From: Acidobacteriaceae bacterium
GTDB taxonomy: Bacteria > Acidobacteriota > Terriglobia > Terriglobales > Acidobacteriaceae
Length of the DNA: 64,000 nucleotides
Assembly (NCBI GenBank): GCA_027449965.1
Contig: DAIDKP010000025.1
Coordinates: forward strand, 30,874 to 94,873
Reading direction: 5' to 3'
Part shown: positions 37,075-47,093 of the stretch, in pieces
Numbering within the stretch: position 1 is the first letter of the stretch
Layout of the letters: each line of letters starts with the position of its first letter
The notes under the pieces: model-generated
The model's database searches: none
The model's input: only the letters and a program-made list of their open reading frames with translations
Told to the model about the DNA's origin: nothing
Position numbers and translations under genes: made by a program

Positions 37075-38544
37075 TCATCTCCTCGATTGCTCTTTCTTTC
37101 GCAACTCTACCGCTGCTCGTCCCATCTGCCGCACTCCGCGCCACCGCCCAGCCACACCACTTCCATACACCGCGCGAACCATCCCTGCAAACAGTCCGAC
37201 GTGCTCCTCGCTCACCGCTTCATACCCCCGCAGCGAGCGCCCGCGCTGCACCTGGGTCACGCGCGGACGCGTCATTGCCAGCAAGCCTTCGCGCCCGCGC
37301 GTCACGCCAAATCCGCTGCGACCCGCGCCGCCAAAGCTCACGCGCGCGTCTGCCGTCGGCGCAATCAGGTCATTCACCAGCACATGCCCCACTCGCAGAT
37401 CACGCGCCAGCCTCTTCGCTTCACGCTCCGGACCAAAGACCGACGCCGTCAGCCCGTATTCGCACTGCCCATGTGCCGCCACAGCCTGCGCCGCATGGCT
37501 CACACGCATCACGCTCAACACCGGAGCAAAGACCTCGCCACGCATCGACGCCATCTCCGGTCGCGCCCGCACAATCAACGTCGCGCCCACACTTCCCTCT
37601 TCACGCGCACTTCCATCCAGCGCAGTCTCCGCGCCTGCCGCGCGCGCTTCGGCCACCATCTCGGCCAGCCTGCCACGCGACTGCTCGCTCATCGCCACCG
37701 GCTCCAAAGCACCCAGCCGACTGCGCAGCTCCGTCTCCAGCCAATCCGCCTCTGCTTCTGCCAGCCCCACCAGAAAGAGCCGTCGCGGCGCCATGCACGT
37801 AAACGATCCGTTGAATCGAATGCCAAACACAATCGCCTGCACCACGCGCTCCAGCTCTGCCCCCGGCAACACAAACACGGCATCCCAGCCGGAAAGCTCC
37901 ATCGTCGTCGGCGTCAGTGTTTCCGCTGTCTGCCGCAGGATCGCCTGTCCTGTCTCCGCCGATCCAGTCAGCACCAGATGATCCACGCCCGCGCGAATCA
38001 CCTGCTGCGCCGCAGCCGCATCGCCGCCCATCACCTCCAGCAATCCGTCCGGCAACCCACAATCCCGCAACCATTCCGCAATTCGCACGGCCACTGCTTC
38101 TGTCCCAGGCGCCGACTTCCACACCACAGCATTGCCCGCCACCAGTGCCTGCAACGCCTGCACTCCGGGCAGCAGCAGCGGATAGTTGCCCGCCGCCACA
38201 ATCATCACCACGCCCAGCGGCACACGTTCCATCTCCGCCGTCACGCCCATCATCCACAACGCACGTCCGCGCCATCCCAGGTGCTGCGGCTTCAGCACGC
38301 CCTCGGCTTCACGCTCCAGAAATCGGCAGGCCGCAGCCAACGGCAAAACCTCCGCCACCAGCGTCTCGGCCTCTGTTCGGTGCAGCGCTCCCGGCAGCTC
38401 ATGCGGAACCAGCCGCGCCACTGCCTCCGGCTCCTGGGCCAATCCTGCGCGCAGGCTGCGCACCACGCGCAGCCGCTCCTGGATCGCCACACGCGCCCAC
38501 TGCCGTTGCGCTTCTCGCATCTGCTCAAAACACGCCGGATTCAT
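37075..38544 (-). CDS. Aldehyde dehydrogenase, probably acting on carotenoid aldehydes
   Basis: 489 residues of the ALDH superfamily. The nucleotide site region shows PLGVVMIVAAGNYPLLLPG and VVWKSAP; catalytic Glu is in TTMELSGWDAVFVL and catalytic Cys in FNGSFTCMAPRRLF. Its position between two carotene oxidoreductase genes matches the CrtNc-type dehydrogenase of apocarotenoid-acid pathways. The protein has a short C-terminus with positively charged ends. There is no export signal; it likely works at the inner membrane surface. Confidence 0.88.
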   Translation of the reverse strand: MNPACFEQMREAQRQWARVAIQERLRVVRSLRAGLAQEPEAVARLVPHELPGALHRTEAETLVAEVLPLAAACRFLEREAEGVLKPQHLGWRGRALWMMGVTAEMERVPLGVVMIVAAGNYPLLLPGVQALQALVAGNAVVWKSAPGTEAVAVRIAEWLRDCGLPDGLLEVMGGDAAAAQQVIRAGVDHLVLTGSAETGQAILRQTAETLTPTTMELSGWDAVFVLPGAELERVVQAIVFGIRFNGSFTCMAPRRLFLVGLAEAEADWLETELRSRLGALEPVAMSEQSRGRLAEMVAEARAAGAETALDGSAREEGSVGATLIVRARPEMASMRGEVFAPVLSVMRVSHAAQAVAAHGQCEYGLTASVFGPEREAKRLARDLRVGHVLVNDLIAPTADARVSFGGAGRSGFGVTRGREGLLAMTRPRVTQVQRGRSLRGYEAVSEEHVGLFAGMVRAVYGSGVAGRWRGVRQMGRAAVELRKKEQSRR

Positions 38545-38609
38545 TCCCGTCCTGATTCATCGCGCCTCATCCTTGCACCCATCGCTCCACCCGCCGCGTG
38601 GCGCTGGTT

Positions 38610-40184
38610 TCAGTGTGCCACTTCATACGCGGCGCGGCGATCCAGCGTGCGCGACTCGTTCCACCGCGGCTCCATCTTCAGGTCTTCCAGCAGCAGCCGC
38701 GCGCTGATCCGCGCCGACTCGAAGATCACCGGCAAACCGCTTCCCGGGTGCGTTCCGCCACCCACCAGGTACACCCCGTCCACATCCTCAAACCGATTGT
38801 GCGGTCGCAGATGCAGCATCTGATCCAGCGAATGGGCCATGCTGAACGTTGCGCCCAGATGCAGCCCGAACTCACTCTTCCAGCTTTGCGGTGTCAGGCT
38901 TCGCTCCACCCGTATCCGCTTCTCCACATCATGCAGGCCCAGCTTCTCCAACTGCCTCAGCGCCGCCTGGCGCAGTTGCGGTTCCTGCTCTTTCCAGCTC
39001 ACGTTGCTGCTTTCGTGTGTCACAGGAACCAGCACATACAGCGTGCTCATCCCCTTCGGCGCCAGCGTTTCATCCGTCACACAGGCATTCTGCACATAGA
39101 AGCTCGGGTCCTCCAACGTCAGCCGATGATCCCGCTCAATATCGTTCAGATTCTCGCGATACTTCGCCGAAAGATAAATCGTGTGGTGCGGCAGATCGTC
39201 AAACCGTCCATCCATTCCCAGATACAGCATGTAGGTCGAGCAGGAGTACCGCTTGCTGGCAATCTTCGCATCGCTCCACTTCCGTCGCATAGGATTCGGA
39301 ATCAGCCGCTGCATCGCCTGAGCAAAGTCCGCATTCACCACCACGGCATCGGCCGCAAGCGTCTCGCGTTCCGTCTTCACGCCTACCGCCCGCCTGCCCT
39401 CGGTCACAATCTCTTTCACCGCGCACTCACGCAGGATCGTCACGCCCATCTGCTCGGCAATCCGCGCCATCGCGCGCGTCACCGCGCCGCAGCCGCCCGT
39501 CGGATGAAAGACACCATGCTCATACTCCAGAAACGACAGAATGCTGAACAGGCTCGGACAACTGAACGGCGACATACCCAGATACTTCGACTGAAAGCTG
39601 AAACCAAGCCGAATCCGCTCATCCTTGAAGTGCTTGCGCAGATCGCTGTCCAGCGAGCGCCACGGACGCATCAGCGGCAGCAACTTCAGCATCTCCACCC
39701 GTGCCAGGTCTGTCCAGCTTTCAAACGGCGTCTGCAGAATCGGCGCAAACCGCTCCAGCTTTTTGCGGTTATCGCGAAAGTAATTCTCCAGCCGCGTCGC
39801 ATCGTCCGGACTGATCGCCGCAATCGCCTGCTTCATCCGCTCTACATCCGCCGTCGCGTCCAGATGCGTCGTCGCGTTGCCCTCTCGTCCGCCAAACACC
39901 AACCGATATTGCGGGTCCAGCCGCTCCATCGGCAACTCTTCATCCAGCGAGTATCCACAAGCTGTGAATATCTCTCGGAGCACCCGCGGATACAGAAAAA
40001 ACGTTGGCCCGATATCGAAGCGGAATCCATCCGTCTCCATCGTCGATGTGCGTCCGCCCACCGTCGCGCGCCTTTCCACCACCGTCACCTGCGCGCCCGC
40101 CTTGGCCAGCAACATCGCCGAGGCCAGCCCACCCGGCCCCGCTCCCACAATCACAACCCTGCCTGCCCTATCGCTTCCGCTCAT
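38610..40184 (-). CDS. CrtI/CrtN-type phytoene or diapophytoene desaturase
   Basis: 524 residues. FAD-binding VVIVGAGPGGLASAMLLAKAG is followed by TVVERRATVGGRTS and FRFDIGPTFFLYPRVLREIF. The signature YLVGGGTHPGSGLPVIFESARIS ends the protein, as in bacterial phytoene desaturases. The ATG follows GAGGGAAG. It is the first of three genes (desaturase, aldehyde dehydrogenase, second oxidoreductase), separated by 65 and 5 nt. No phytoene or squalene synthase is in the window; the substrate may be squalene- or diapophytoene-derived. Confidence 0.92.
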   Translation of the reverse strand: MSGSDRAGRVVIVGAGPGGLASAMLLAKAGAQVTVVERRATVGGRTSTMETDGFRFDIGPTFFLYPRVLREIFTACGYSLDEELPMERLDPQYRLVFGGREGNATTHLDATADVERMKQAIAAISPDDATRLENYFRDNRKKLERFAPILQTPFESWTDLARVEMLKLLPLMRPWRSLDSDLRKHFKDERIRLGFSFQSKYLGMSPFSCPSLFSILSFLEYEHGVFHPTGGCGAVTRAMARIAEQMGVTILRECAVKEIVTEGRRAVGVKTERETLAADAVVVNADFAQAMQRLIPNPMRRKWSDAKIASKRYSCSTYMLYLGMDGRFDDLPHHTIYLSAKYRENLNDIERDHRLTLEDPSFYVQNACVTDETLAPKGMSTLYVLVPVTHESSNVSWKEQEPQLRQAALRQLEKLGLHDVEKRIRVERSLTPQSWKSEFGLHLGATFSMAHSLDQMLHLRPHNRFEDVDGVYLVGGGTHPGSGLPVIFESARISARLLLEDLKMEPRWNESRTLDRRAAYEVAH

Positions 40185-40746
40185 CTTCCCTCAAGTTCAA
40201 CATAACTTGGCCCATCCGCGCTGCGTGCACGCACGTTGTCGTTGCAGCACATTCGATAACCATGAACTAAATGATTCCAGCTTTTCGGTCACGATTCCGT
40301 CTCGTCACAGAAGATTTCTGCCCAATCAAAAAATCTCCCGCTCAACCTTGGCCCGATGCACACCCGGGAGTTCTCCATTCCATACGACCTCCCGCCACAA
40401 ACACCAGACCGACCCCACAGCGTTCCACTGCCGCGCCTCTGCGCAGCAGCGCGGTCTCCGGTCGATTCCTGAAGATTGATCCCTTTTCCGGAAATGCTGT
40501 TGACTTGATCATCCTCCCGAAGCAATCGCTGCGCTGGAGCATGGAATCGACCGCGCCTCAGAACAGGCCACGGGAACTGCATCCGACCGCCGTCATCCAG
40601 GGAAACCGCCTGACCATAGCTCCCCGTTCCGGCTCATTCGCTTTTGGATGTGGCAGGTCATCGGTGGAACGGGCGATACGTGAAATCAAGCGACACGCCG
40701 GGCCGGGGATGGAGCCATCGAACGGTGGCTCAACAGCCCATCTCGC
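40185..40746. other. 562-nt gene-poor region upstream of the carotenoid operon
   Basis: It lies upstream of the desaturase gene and downstream of the EAL/HDOD gene, both on the minus strand. Frames present on either strand have no recognisable domain. Base composition is slightly less GC-rich than in genes. It probably contains the promoter of the carotenoid operon; I see no hairpin strong enough to name. Confidence 0.5.
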
Positions 40747-42063
40747 TCAACACCCCATCTCATTGTGCAGCGGCATATTTTCCTGCGCCCATTGCAACGC
40801 TTCCAGATATTGCTGCGCCACCCATGCCGCATCCACTTCCAGCAGAGCGGCGATCCGGTCGCAGTGCGCCCACTCACCCTGCTCATGACACTCCATCCAG
40901 CAGAGCGCAGCTCGTTCAGGATTCCTGGCTCCCAGCAGCGCCTGCCGCACCGCTTTGCTCAACGGCAGAGACTCCACCAGAGTCTCCATCGAGATATTCA
41001 GCAGCGCCGGCACCAGGCTCAGCATCCCCAGCATGTATTGCTCGGATGTGTCCTTCCCTCGCGCTCGCGCCACCAGTTCGCACAGCCGTGCCCGATGCAG
41101 CGCAAGCTGCAAAAGCACCGGCGGACTTCCCCGCAGCATCTCGCCGGCAATTGCCAGCGTCGCCATTCGCCGAAACGTTGCGTCGCCCACCAGTTGCAGC
41201 GCCATCTGGATCGAGTGAATCTCGTTCCGCATTCCATACGCCGGCGAATTCACCAGCTTCAGCAATCGCAGCATCAGCGCGGGATCTCGCTTCAGCAGCT
41301 CGCTCAGTTGATGCTGATCGAGCGGCTCCTCCAGCAACGCGCGCAGCAGATCCAGATGCAGCATCCGATTCGTGGGAATTGTCTTGCTCTCCACGATCAT
41401 CGGTCGCGAAAAGTAGTACCCCTGAAACAGGTCAAATCCTTCGCGGCGCAGTTGCTGAAAGTCGTCCTCGCTTTCAATGCGCTCAGCGATCCGTTGCGCT
41501 TTGCTGCGATGTGCCTGCAAATGCGCTGCCAGCTCCGTGCGGGCGACCACATCGAGCTGTTCAATATCCACCTTCACATAGTCCACCAGCGGCAAAAACG
41601 GAACCCACGCTTCCCGCCAGGAAAAATCATCCAGCGCAAATCGATACCCATCCCGGTGCAGCCGCGTGCACGCCAGCAGCAGCTCGACATCCGGCTCCAA
41701 TGTCTCCAGCAACTCCAGCACCGTCTTTTCCTGCGGCAGCACACGCACCTGCTCTTCCAGAATCGCCTCGCGCGTGCAGTTGATAAACGCCGTATGCTCG
41801 TCGACAATCTTCTGCATCCCGTGCATCACCGTCTGGTCCAGCACACTGCGCGTAGCCATCACGTGGTCGCCGCGAAAACTCGACTCGCGCCCGGCCCGAA
41901 ACAGCAGCTCATACCCATGCACCTTCCCATGGACATCCAGAATCGGCTGCCGCGCCAGATACTGGATTGCGGACCGCTCCGCTCCAACTATTCCGTTCAC
42001 CGGCAGCGAATCCAACCCCACCCCGGTCACGTTCACACCGTTTGGATGAGCCTCAAGATCCAT
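40747..42063 (-). CDS. EAL-like plus HDOD signalling protein (YuxH type)
   Basis: 438 residues from the ATG at 42061-42063, after GAGGG. The N-terminal half is EAL-like: LARQPILDVHGKVHGYELLFR replaces the catalytic E-A-L by E-L-L, followed by FINCTREAIL, ALDDFSW and VKVDIEQLD, and GYYFSRP. The C-terminal half is an HDOD domain (LLKRDPALMLRLLKLVNSPAYG, IHSIQMALQLVG). YuxH-type proteins usually lack phosphodiesterase activity and act as protein-interaction regulators; loss of conserved Glu residues here agrees, but the full catalytic set was not checked against a structure. Confidence 0.88.
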   Translation of the reverse strand: MDLEAHPNGVNVTGVGLDSLPVNGIVGAERSAIQYLARQPILDVHGKVHGYELLFRAGRESSFRGDHVMATRSVLDQTVMHGMQKIVDEHTAFINCTREAILEEQVRVLPQEKTVLELLETLEPDVELLLACTRLHRDGYRFALDDFSWREAWVPFLPLVDYVKVDIEQLDVVARTELAAHLQAHRSKAQRIAERIESEDDFQQLRREGFDLFQGYYFSRPMIVESKTIPTNRMLHLDLLRALLEEPLDQHQLSELLKRDPALMLRLLKLVNSPAYGMRNEIHSIQMALQLVGDATFRRMATLAIAGEMLRGSPPVLLQLALHRARLCELVARARGKDTSEQYMLGMLSLVPALLNISMETLVESLPLSKAVRQALLGARNPERAALCWMECHEQGEWAHCDRIAALLEVDAAWVAQQYLEALQWAQENMPLHNEMGC

Positions 42064-42216
42064 ACCAATTCCCTCAGAACGGTCATCGGCAAAACCGTAT
42101 GAAACATGAAACGCAAATCGTCGGATGCAACGCGCTAACGCACCATCGCTGCTATCGTCAATGCATTCCAAACGTATCCATTCGAAGCGATCTTCGGTGT
42201 AATCCGTGAAAGACGC

Positions 42217-42966
42217 TCAGCCGCCCATGTACATGCCGCCGTTCACGTCCAAAACATGACCGGTCACATACCCTGCGCCTTCGCTCGCCAGGAACGCCAC
42301 AGCATGTGCAATTTCCGCATCCGTCCCGGGTCGCCCCAGCGGAATCGTCGTCATCATCGCCGCCCGCTGCGCTTCGTTCAGCACCGCCGTCATTGGAGTC
42401 TCAATATAGCCCGGCGCAACCGCATTCACGGTAATCCCCCGACTGGCCACCTCGCGCGCCAGCGAACGCGTCATCCCGATCATCGCTGCCTTGCTCGCCG
42501 CGTAATTCACCTGGCCCGCCTGTCCCGTCCGTCCCACCACGCTCGTCAGGTTGATGATCCGGCCCCAGCGATTCTTCAGCATCGCGCTCAGCAGCGCCTG
42601 CGTCAGCAGAAACGCTCCCGTCAGATTCGTCGTCAGCACATCGTCCCAGTCCGCACGCTTCATTCGCAACACAAGCCCGTCCCGCGTAATCCCGGCATTG
42701 TTCACCAGAATCGAAACCGTGCCCATCTGCTCCAGCACAGTCTTCGCACACGCGCGAATCGAATCTTCATTCGCAATATCCAGCGCAAACGCCTCGGCCC
42801 TGCCGCCAGCGGCAACAATCTCCGCGCGCACCGCCGCCAGATTTGCTTCGTTCCGCGCAGCCAGCGCCACCGTCGCGCCCTCAGCCGCCAGCGCCAGCGC
42901 ACACGCGCGCCCGATTCCCTGCGAAGCTCCCGTCACCAGCGCCACGCGCCCTGTCAATCCGCTCAT
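42217..42966 (-). CDS. fabG: 3-oxoacyl-ACP reductase, FabG-type short-chain dehydrogenase
   Basis: 249 residues. NADPH-binding TGASQGIGRACALALA; NNAG in ILVNNAGITRDGLVLRM; catalytic Ser-Tyr-Lys in NLTSVVGRTGQAGQVNYAASKAAM; and GYIETPMTAVL with GYVTGHVLDVNGGMYM at the C-terminus. These together match FabG closely. It reduces 3-oxoacyl-ACP in fatty acid synthesis. No other fab gene is adjacent, so an alternative SDR role is possible. GAGGACGG is upstream of the ATG. Confidence 0.9.
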   Translation of the reverse strand: MSGLTGRVALVTGASQGIGRACALALAAEGATVALAARNEANLAAVRAEIVAAGGRAEAFALDIANEDSIRACAKTVLEQMGTVSILVNNAGITRDGLVLRMKRADWDDVLTTNLTGAFLLTQALLSAMLKNRWGRIINLTSVVGRTGQAGQVNYAASKAAMIGMTRSLAREVASRGITVNAVAPGYIETPMTAVLNEAQRAAMMTTIPLGRPGTDAEIAHAVAFLASEGAGYVTGHVLDVNGGMYMGG

Positions 42967-43070
42967 CGTCCGTCCTCAATCCGTTGGTCAGAAAATCATT
43001 CGCCCTGCCGCATGCGCAGAGCCAACCCTGCTGATTATAAAAGCCAGATCGATTCTCGCACCCATGCCCA

Positions 43071-46016
43071 TCAATGACTCTCCGCCACCAGCCGATGCGG
43101 GCTTTCCGGCGGACCCAGATAACTCGGCTTCTCGCTGCCCGGCTTCGCCAGCACCAGCCGCTCCACCACCAGCCCAGGATCGACCATCGCCACGTGCAGC
43201 GTGTGATACCCGGCCTGCGCCGTTTCGAGCGGCACCATCACATGCCGCGCCTCATCGCTCACCACTTTGCCCCACGTTTTGTCTGAGAGATCCGCCAGCG
43301 CATCCACTACCTGCGGCTTCTCGTCGTCCAGCCACACCGCAAAACGCAATCCGCGCCCCGGCACAAAGTTCAGCGAGGGCCCCACCGTCACATCCAGATT
43401 CAACTTCCCCGCGTCCACCAGATACATCCTGTAATCCAGTCGCGGCGCCGACTCCGGCGTCAGCACACTGGCCGCCGTCACCGGAAAAACCGTCATCCCG
43501 GATCGCGTCAATCCATAATCCGGAATGCGTCCCCAATGCGCAGCGCCGATTGCTGTTCGCGCCGTGGCATCCTCGGCTTCCATCGCCACCACGCCATCGC
43601 TTTCCATGAAGCCATGCAGCGTCTCCGGCGTCACGCCAGCGGCCACGCTCGCCCTCACGCCAATCCGATACACCGGCCCACGCGCTCCAGTCTGCCTCAC
43701 CGTAATCATCCCCGTCGCGTCCCCCGCGGGCACGTGTGACCAGTCGATCGTCACCGTCACGCGCTCGTCCAGTTCCGTGCCAGTTGGTCCAGTGCCACGC
43801 AGTCCCGCACCACCCGCCTTCACGCTGCCCTGCGTCTCGCTCAGGTGTATCCACGGCTGGTCCGCCGACGCAGCAAAATCAAACCCTTCGCTGCCGCGAT
43901 TAAAAACTTCAAAGTACCGCGTCTGCCGCGCAAAATTATCAAACTGCAAAATCTGCTTCTGATACGCCGAAACCGTTCCCTGCGCCAGAACGCTCATCCG
44001 CGCATCCGGCCAAAGCTGAATCTCGCTCACCGCCGGCATCACGTTCACAGGCGGCTCCTGCCACCACGTATAGCCCAGATGCGTCTGGTCCATCATGTGC
44101 GCCCACTTACCGCCAGCCGTCTCGTGATTGTAGCGATGTCGAATCGCCGCGTCTTCAGCAAACAGCGCACGCGCTTCGTCTGCCAGTGCATTCGTGCTCG
44201 CGCGACCCTCCACCGCGTAGAGATGATTTTTCCCCGCCGCGATGTACAGCCGCGTCACCGTGCCCGAAGCCAGAATCGGATGCAGCACCAGCTCAAAATA
44301 CGCATCCTGCTCGTCCGCCGGAAGCTCCTTGCCCACTGCCGTTGCCTCCTGCTCCAGCGCCGTCCACTGCGCCTCCACGCGATCCGCTTCGCCATAGTTC
44401 GTCAGGCTGAACGTCGTCGGGTCGATCAGCTCCGGCTTCCGCCATCCATTCATCTTCGTGTACTCAGCCACCATCGCCGCAATCTCGCTCGCGTGCTCCG
44501 GCGCAAACTCGCGCTCGGCCCACTCCCGCGTGTACTCCTGCAAACTGTCCTTGCCCCAGCGCTTCGGATCGCGCGCATAGCTCAGGAAAAAATCAATCGG
44601 AAACTCCATCGGCTTCAGGTCGCCCACATTCACCACCCAGATGCGTGTCGCGCCATACTCCACCGCCAGATGCATCTGCTCCCACACCTTCGGAATCGGA
44701 TTCGTATTCAGCCATTTGTAATTGCGCGGATCGCCCACATAATCGAAGTGGTAGTAAATCCCCGCTCCGCCCGACCGCGCGCGTTCCGCCGCCGTCGGCA
44801 GCCTGCGAATATTCCCCCAGTTATCGTCGCTCCACAGCAGCGTCACATCGTCCGGCACGCGCATCCCGCTCTCGTAGTATCCCTGCACTTCCTTGTAGAG
44901 CGCCCACACCTTCGGATCGGCCTCGAGCGTCGGCGTGCTGTGCGCCGCCAGAATCGCGCGCTGCGCCGCCACAATCTTTTCCAGCAGCGCAATGTTCTGT
45001 CCGCCCGTCATCGGCATATCTCCATCGCCGCGCATCCCCAGCGTCACCGTGCTCTCGTAGTTCCCGTTGCGTTCAATCCCTTCCGTCCAGAACTTTTCCA
45101 GCTCCGGCGCATTGGTCGTAAAATTCCACGCGCCCACCCCATGCCGCTTCCACTCCTGCTGCGCGCGCAACATCGGTTCATGATGCGACGTGCCCATCAC
45201 GATTCCATACATATCCGCCAGCTTCGGATTCTCCGGATCGTCCTCGTTGAACGCGCTGCCCCACATCGCCGGCCACAGGTAATTCGCATGAAGCCGCAGC
45301 AGCAGCTCAAACACATGGACATAAAACTTATGGTTGTACCCGCCATACCGCTCATTCACCCAGCCCGTCAGCGCCGGAGCTTCGTCATTCAGAAAAATTC
45401 CACGATACTTCACCGCAGGCTCGCCGGAGACATGCTCGCCCGCGAGCACAAACAGCGCGTCCTGATGCCGCACCGGAACATCCGCCCACCAGTACCACGG
45501 TGAAACCCCGATCTGCTCCGACAGATCGTACATCCCGTAGATCGTCCCGCGCTTGTCGCTGCCCACAATCACCAGCGCGCGCCGCACGCCCGGCATCGGA
45601 TGCTCCACCACCACCGTCAGCGTCGCCTCCCACTTGCCCTCAATCGCGAACACGTCGATCCTGTGCCGCCGCACAAGCCCATCGATCAGCGCGCTATGCC
45701 CCAGCGTGCCTACAATCACGGCGTCCTCGTAGTGCCCTGTCTGATTCTTGCCTGGAACAGTCACCAGCGTCGGCGTCACTCCCGTCACGCGGTGAATATC
45801 CTCGCGAAAATCCCCCGCCGCCCGCACCACGCCTGCGTAATCGTCGGCATCCAGCAGCAGCACCGGAGTCTTCCCCGCGCTGGCCAGCGGAAACGCTCCC
45901 GCAGTCGGCTCAAAGGCCACCATCTTCGGCTGGCCCAATCCATAGGCAGCCGGAACACAGGCAAGCGTCGCGGAGACTCCGCACGCAATCAGGGCGCAAA
46001 CAGAAGCAATCTTCAT
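43071..46016 (-). CDS. Secreted glycoside hydrolase family 115 (xylan alpha-1,2-glucuronidase)
   Basis: 981 residues with a signal peptide (ACGVSATLACVPAAYG). GH115 landmarks: RGTIYGMYDLSEQIGVSPWYWWADVPV, VKYRGIFLNDEAPALTGW, LHANYLWPAMWGSAFNEDD, IVMGTSHHEPMLRAQQEW, and LLWSDDNWGNIRRLP. The C-terminal beta-sandwich domains include WGRIPDYGLTRSGM. GH115 enzymes remove glucuronic acid or its methyl ether from xylan. It is apparently transcribed alone. Confidence 0.94.
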   Translation of the reverse strand: MKIASVCALIACGVSATLACVPAAYGLGQPKMVAFEPTAGAFPLASAGKTPVLLLDADDYAGVVRAAGDFREDIHRVTGVTPTLVTVPGKNQTGHYEDAVIVGTLGHSALIDGLVRRHRIDVFAIEGKWEATLTVVVEHPMPGVRRALVIVGSDKRGTIYGMYDLSEQIGVSPWYWWADVPVRHQDALFVLAGEHVSGEPAVKYRGIFLNDEAPALTGWVNERYGGYNHKFYVHVFELLLRLHANYLWPAMWGSAFNEDDPENPKLADMYGIVMGTSHHEPMLRAQQEWKRHGVGAWNFTTNAPELEKFWTEGIERNGNYESTVTLGMRGDGDMPMTGGQNIALLEKIVAAQRAILAAHSTPTLEADPKVWALYKEVQGYYESGMRVPDDVTLLWSDDNWGNIRRLPTAAERARSGGAGIYYHFDYVGDPRNYKWLNTNPIPKVWEQMHLAVEYGATRIWVVNVGDLKPMEFPIDFFLSYARDPKRWGKDSLQEYTREWAEREFAPEHASEIAAMVAEYTKMNGWRKPELIDPTTFSLTNYGEADRVEAQWTALEQEATAVGKELPADEQDAYFELVLHPILASGTVTRLYIAAGKNHLYAVEGRASTNALADEARALFAEDAAIRHRYNHETAGGKWAHMMDQTHLGYTWWQEPPVNVMPAVSEIQLWPDARMSVLAQGTVSAYQKQILQFDNFARQTRYFEVFNRGSEGFDFAASADQPWIHLSETQGSVKAGGAGLRGTGPTGTELDERVTVTIDWSHVPAGDATGMITVRQTGARGPVYRIGVRASVAAGVTPETLHGFMESDGVVAMEAEDATARTAIGAAHWGRIPDYGLTRSGMTVFPVTAASVLTPESAPRLDYRMYLVDAGKLNLDVTVGPSLNFVPGRGLRFAVWLDDEKPQVVDALADLSDKTWGKVVSDEARHVMVPLETAQAGYHTLHVAMVDPGLVVERLVLAKPGSEKPSYLGPPESPHRLVAESH

Positions 46017-46101
46017 CGCGCACTCTTTCTATCAGCTAAATCGATTGATTGCAACCCGCCGCAACCCTCGCCACCTCGCTGAAGGAGACGCGCGATCCGC
46101 C

Positions 46102-47040
46102 TCAGCCCGCCTGCGCATCCAGATGGCTGATCTGCCTCAGTTGCTCAAACCGTGCGTCGATCTCGGCGCGGCTCAGCTTTTGCAGTCGCTCTGTGCCAAA
46201 CCGCTCCACAGTGAACGACCCCATCACGCTGCCATAGAACAACGCGCGCCGAAAAACCGCCGGCGTCAACTCCGCCTGCGACGCAATATAGCCATAGAAT
46301 CCGCCGGCAAAGCTGTCTCCCGCTCCCGTCGGATCCACTACCTCTGACAGCGGCAGCGCCGGAGAGCGGAACGGAAGCCGCGCCGTGCCGTCAAAGATTC
46401 CTTCTCCAAAGTAGGCCGTGGCTCCGTATTCGCCATGCTTCACAATCAGCGCTCGCGGCCCAAGCTCCAGCACCTTGCGCGCCGCGCGCAGCGGATTCGA
46501 CTCACCGGAGAGCAGGCGTGCCTCCGTGTCATTGATCAGCAGCACATCCATCTGCGGCAACACCCGCAGCAACGCCTCGCGATGATCGTTGATCCAGTAG
46601 TTCATCGTGTCGCCACACACCAGCCGCGCAGCGGGCAACGCCTGTCGCACGCGAAGCTGGAGCACCGGGTCGATATTGGCAAGAAACAGAAACTCCGTGT
46701 CCAGATACTCGTGCGGAATCTGCGGATTAAAGTCGGCAAAGACGTTCAGGTCCGTCTGCTCCGTCTTCGCCTCGCTCAGGCTGTTCAGATAATTGCCCGC
46801 CCAGAAAAACGACTTCCCCGCGGCTCGCTCCACACCGTTCAGGTCAATAAATCGCGCAGCAAAGACGGCTTCTTCCGCTGCCGTGAAGTCTTCTCCCACA
46901 ACGGCCACCACGCGCACCGGAGTAAAGTAGCTGGCCGCCAGCGCAAAGTACGTGGCCGCGCCGCCCAGGCAGCGCTCGCGGCTGCCCGAGGGAGTGGTGA
47001 TCGAATCAAACGCAACAGAACCGACAACAGTGATCGACAT
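46102..47040 (-). CDS. PfkB-family carbohydrate/nucleoside kinase
   Basis: 312 residues from the ATG at 47038-47040 (MSITVVGSVAFDSI). PfkB signatures: an N-terminal G-G-A-A-T-Y-F-A-L substrate motif and the C-terminal VVDPTGAGDSFAGGFYGYIA with the catalytic Asp. The adjacent upstream gene is mtnP. PfkB kinases of this subtype are often called adenosine or sugar kinases, and co-location suggests action on a nucleoside or a sugar from methylthioadenosine salvage. This is an inference; specificity residues cannot be read reliably. Confidence 0.85.
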   Translation of the reverse strand: MSITVVGSVAFDSITTPSGSRERCLGGAATYFALAASYFTPVRVVAVVGEDFTAAEEAVFAARFIDLNGVERAAGKSFFWAGNYLNSLSEAKTEQTDLNVFADFNPQIPHEYLDTEFLFLANIDPVLQLRVRQALPAARLVCGDTMNYWINDHREALLRVLPQMDVLLINDTEARLLSGESNPLRAARKVLELGPRALIVKHGEYGATAYFGEGIFDGTARLPFRSPALPLSEVVDPTGAGDSFAGGFYGYIASQAELTPAVFRRALFYGSVMGSFTVERFGTERLQKLSRAEIDARFEQLRQISHLDAQAG

Positions 47041-47093
47041 AAAGTGTGTTTTTCCCGTGTGTGTAAGATGGCCCGAAATACGGCATCTGCCGC

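Noticed and set aside
40271..40888. 205-residue plus-strand frame in the gene-poor region
   Set aside because: No ribosome-binding site, no domain, low-complexity Ser/Arg/Pro content, and it runs into the EAL/HDOD gene on the other strand.
43845..45503. 552-residue plus-strand frame inside the GH115 gene
   Set aside because: Arg/His-rich antisense shadow of a clear family GH115 protein.
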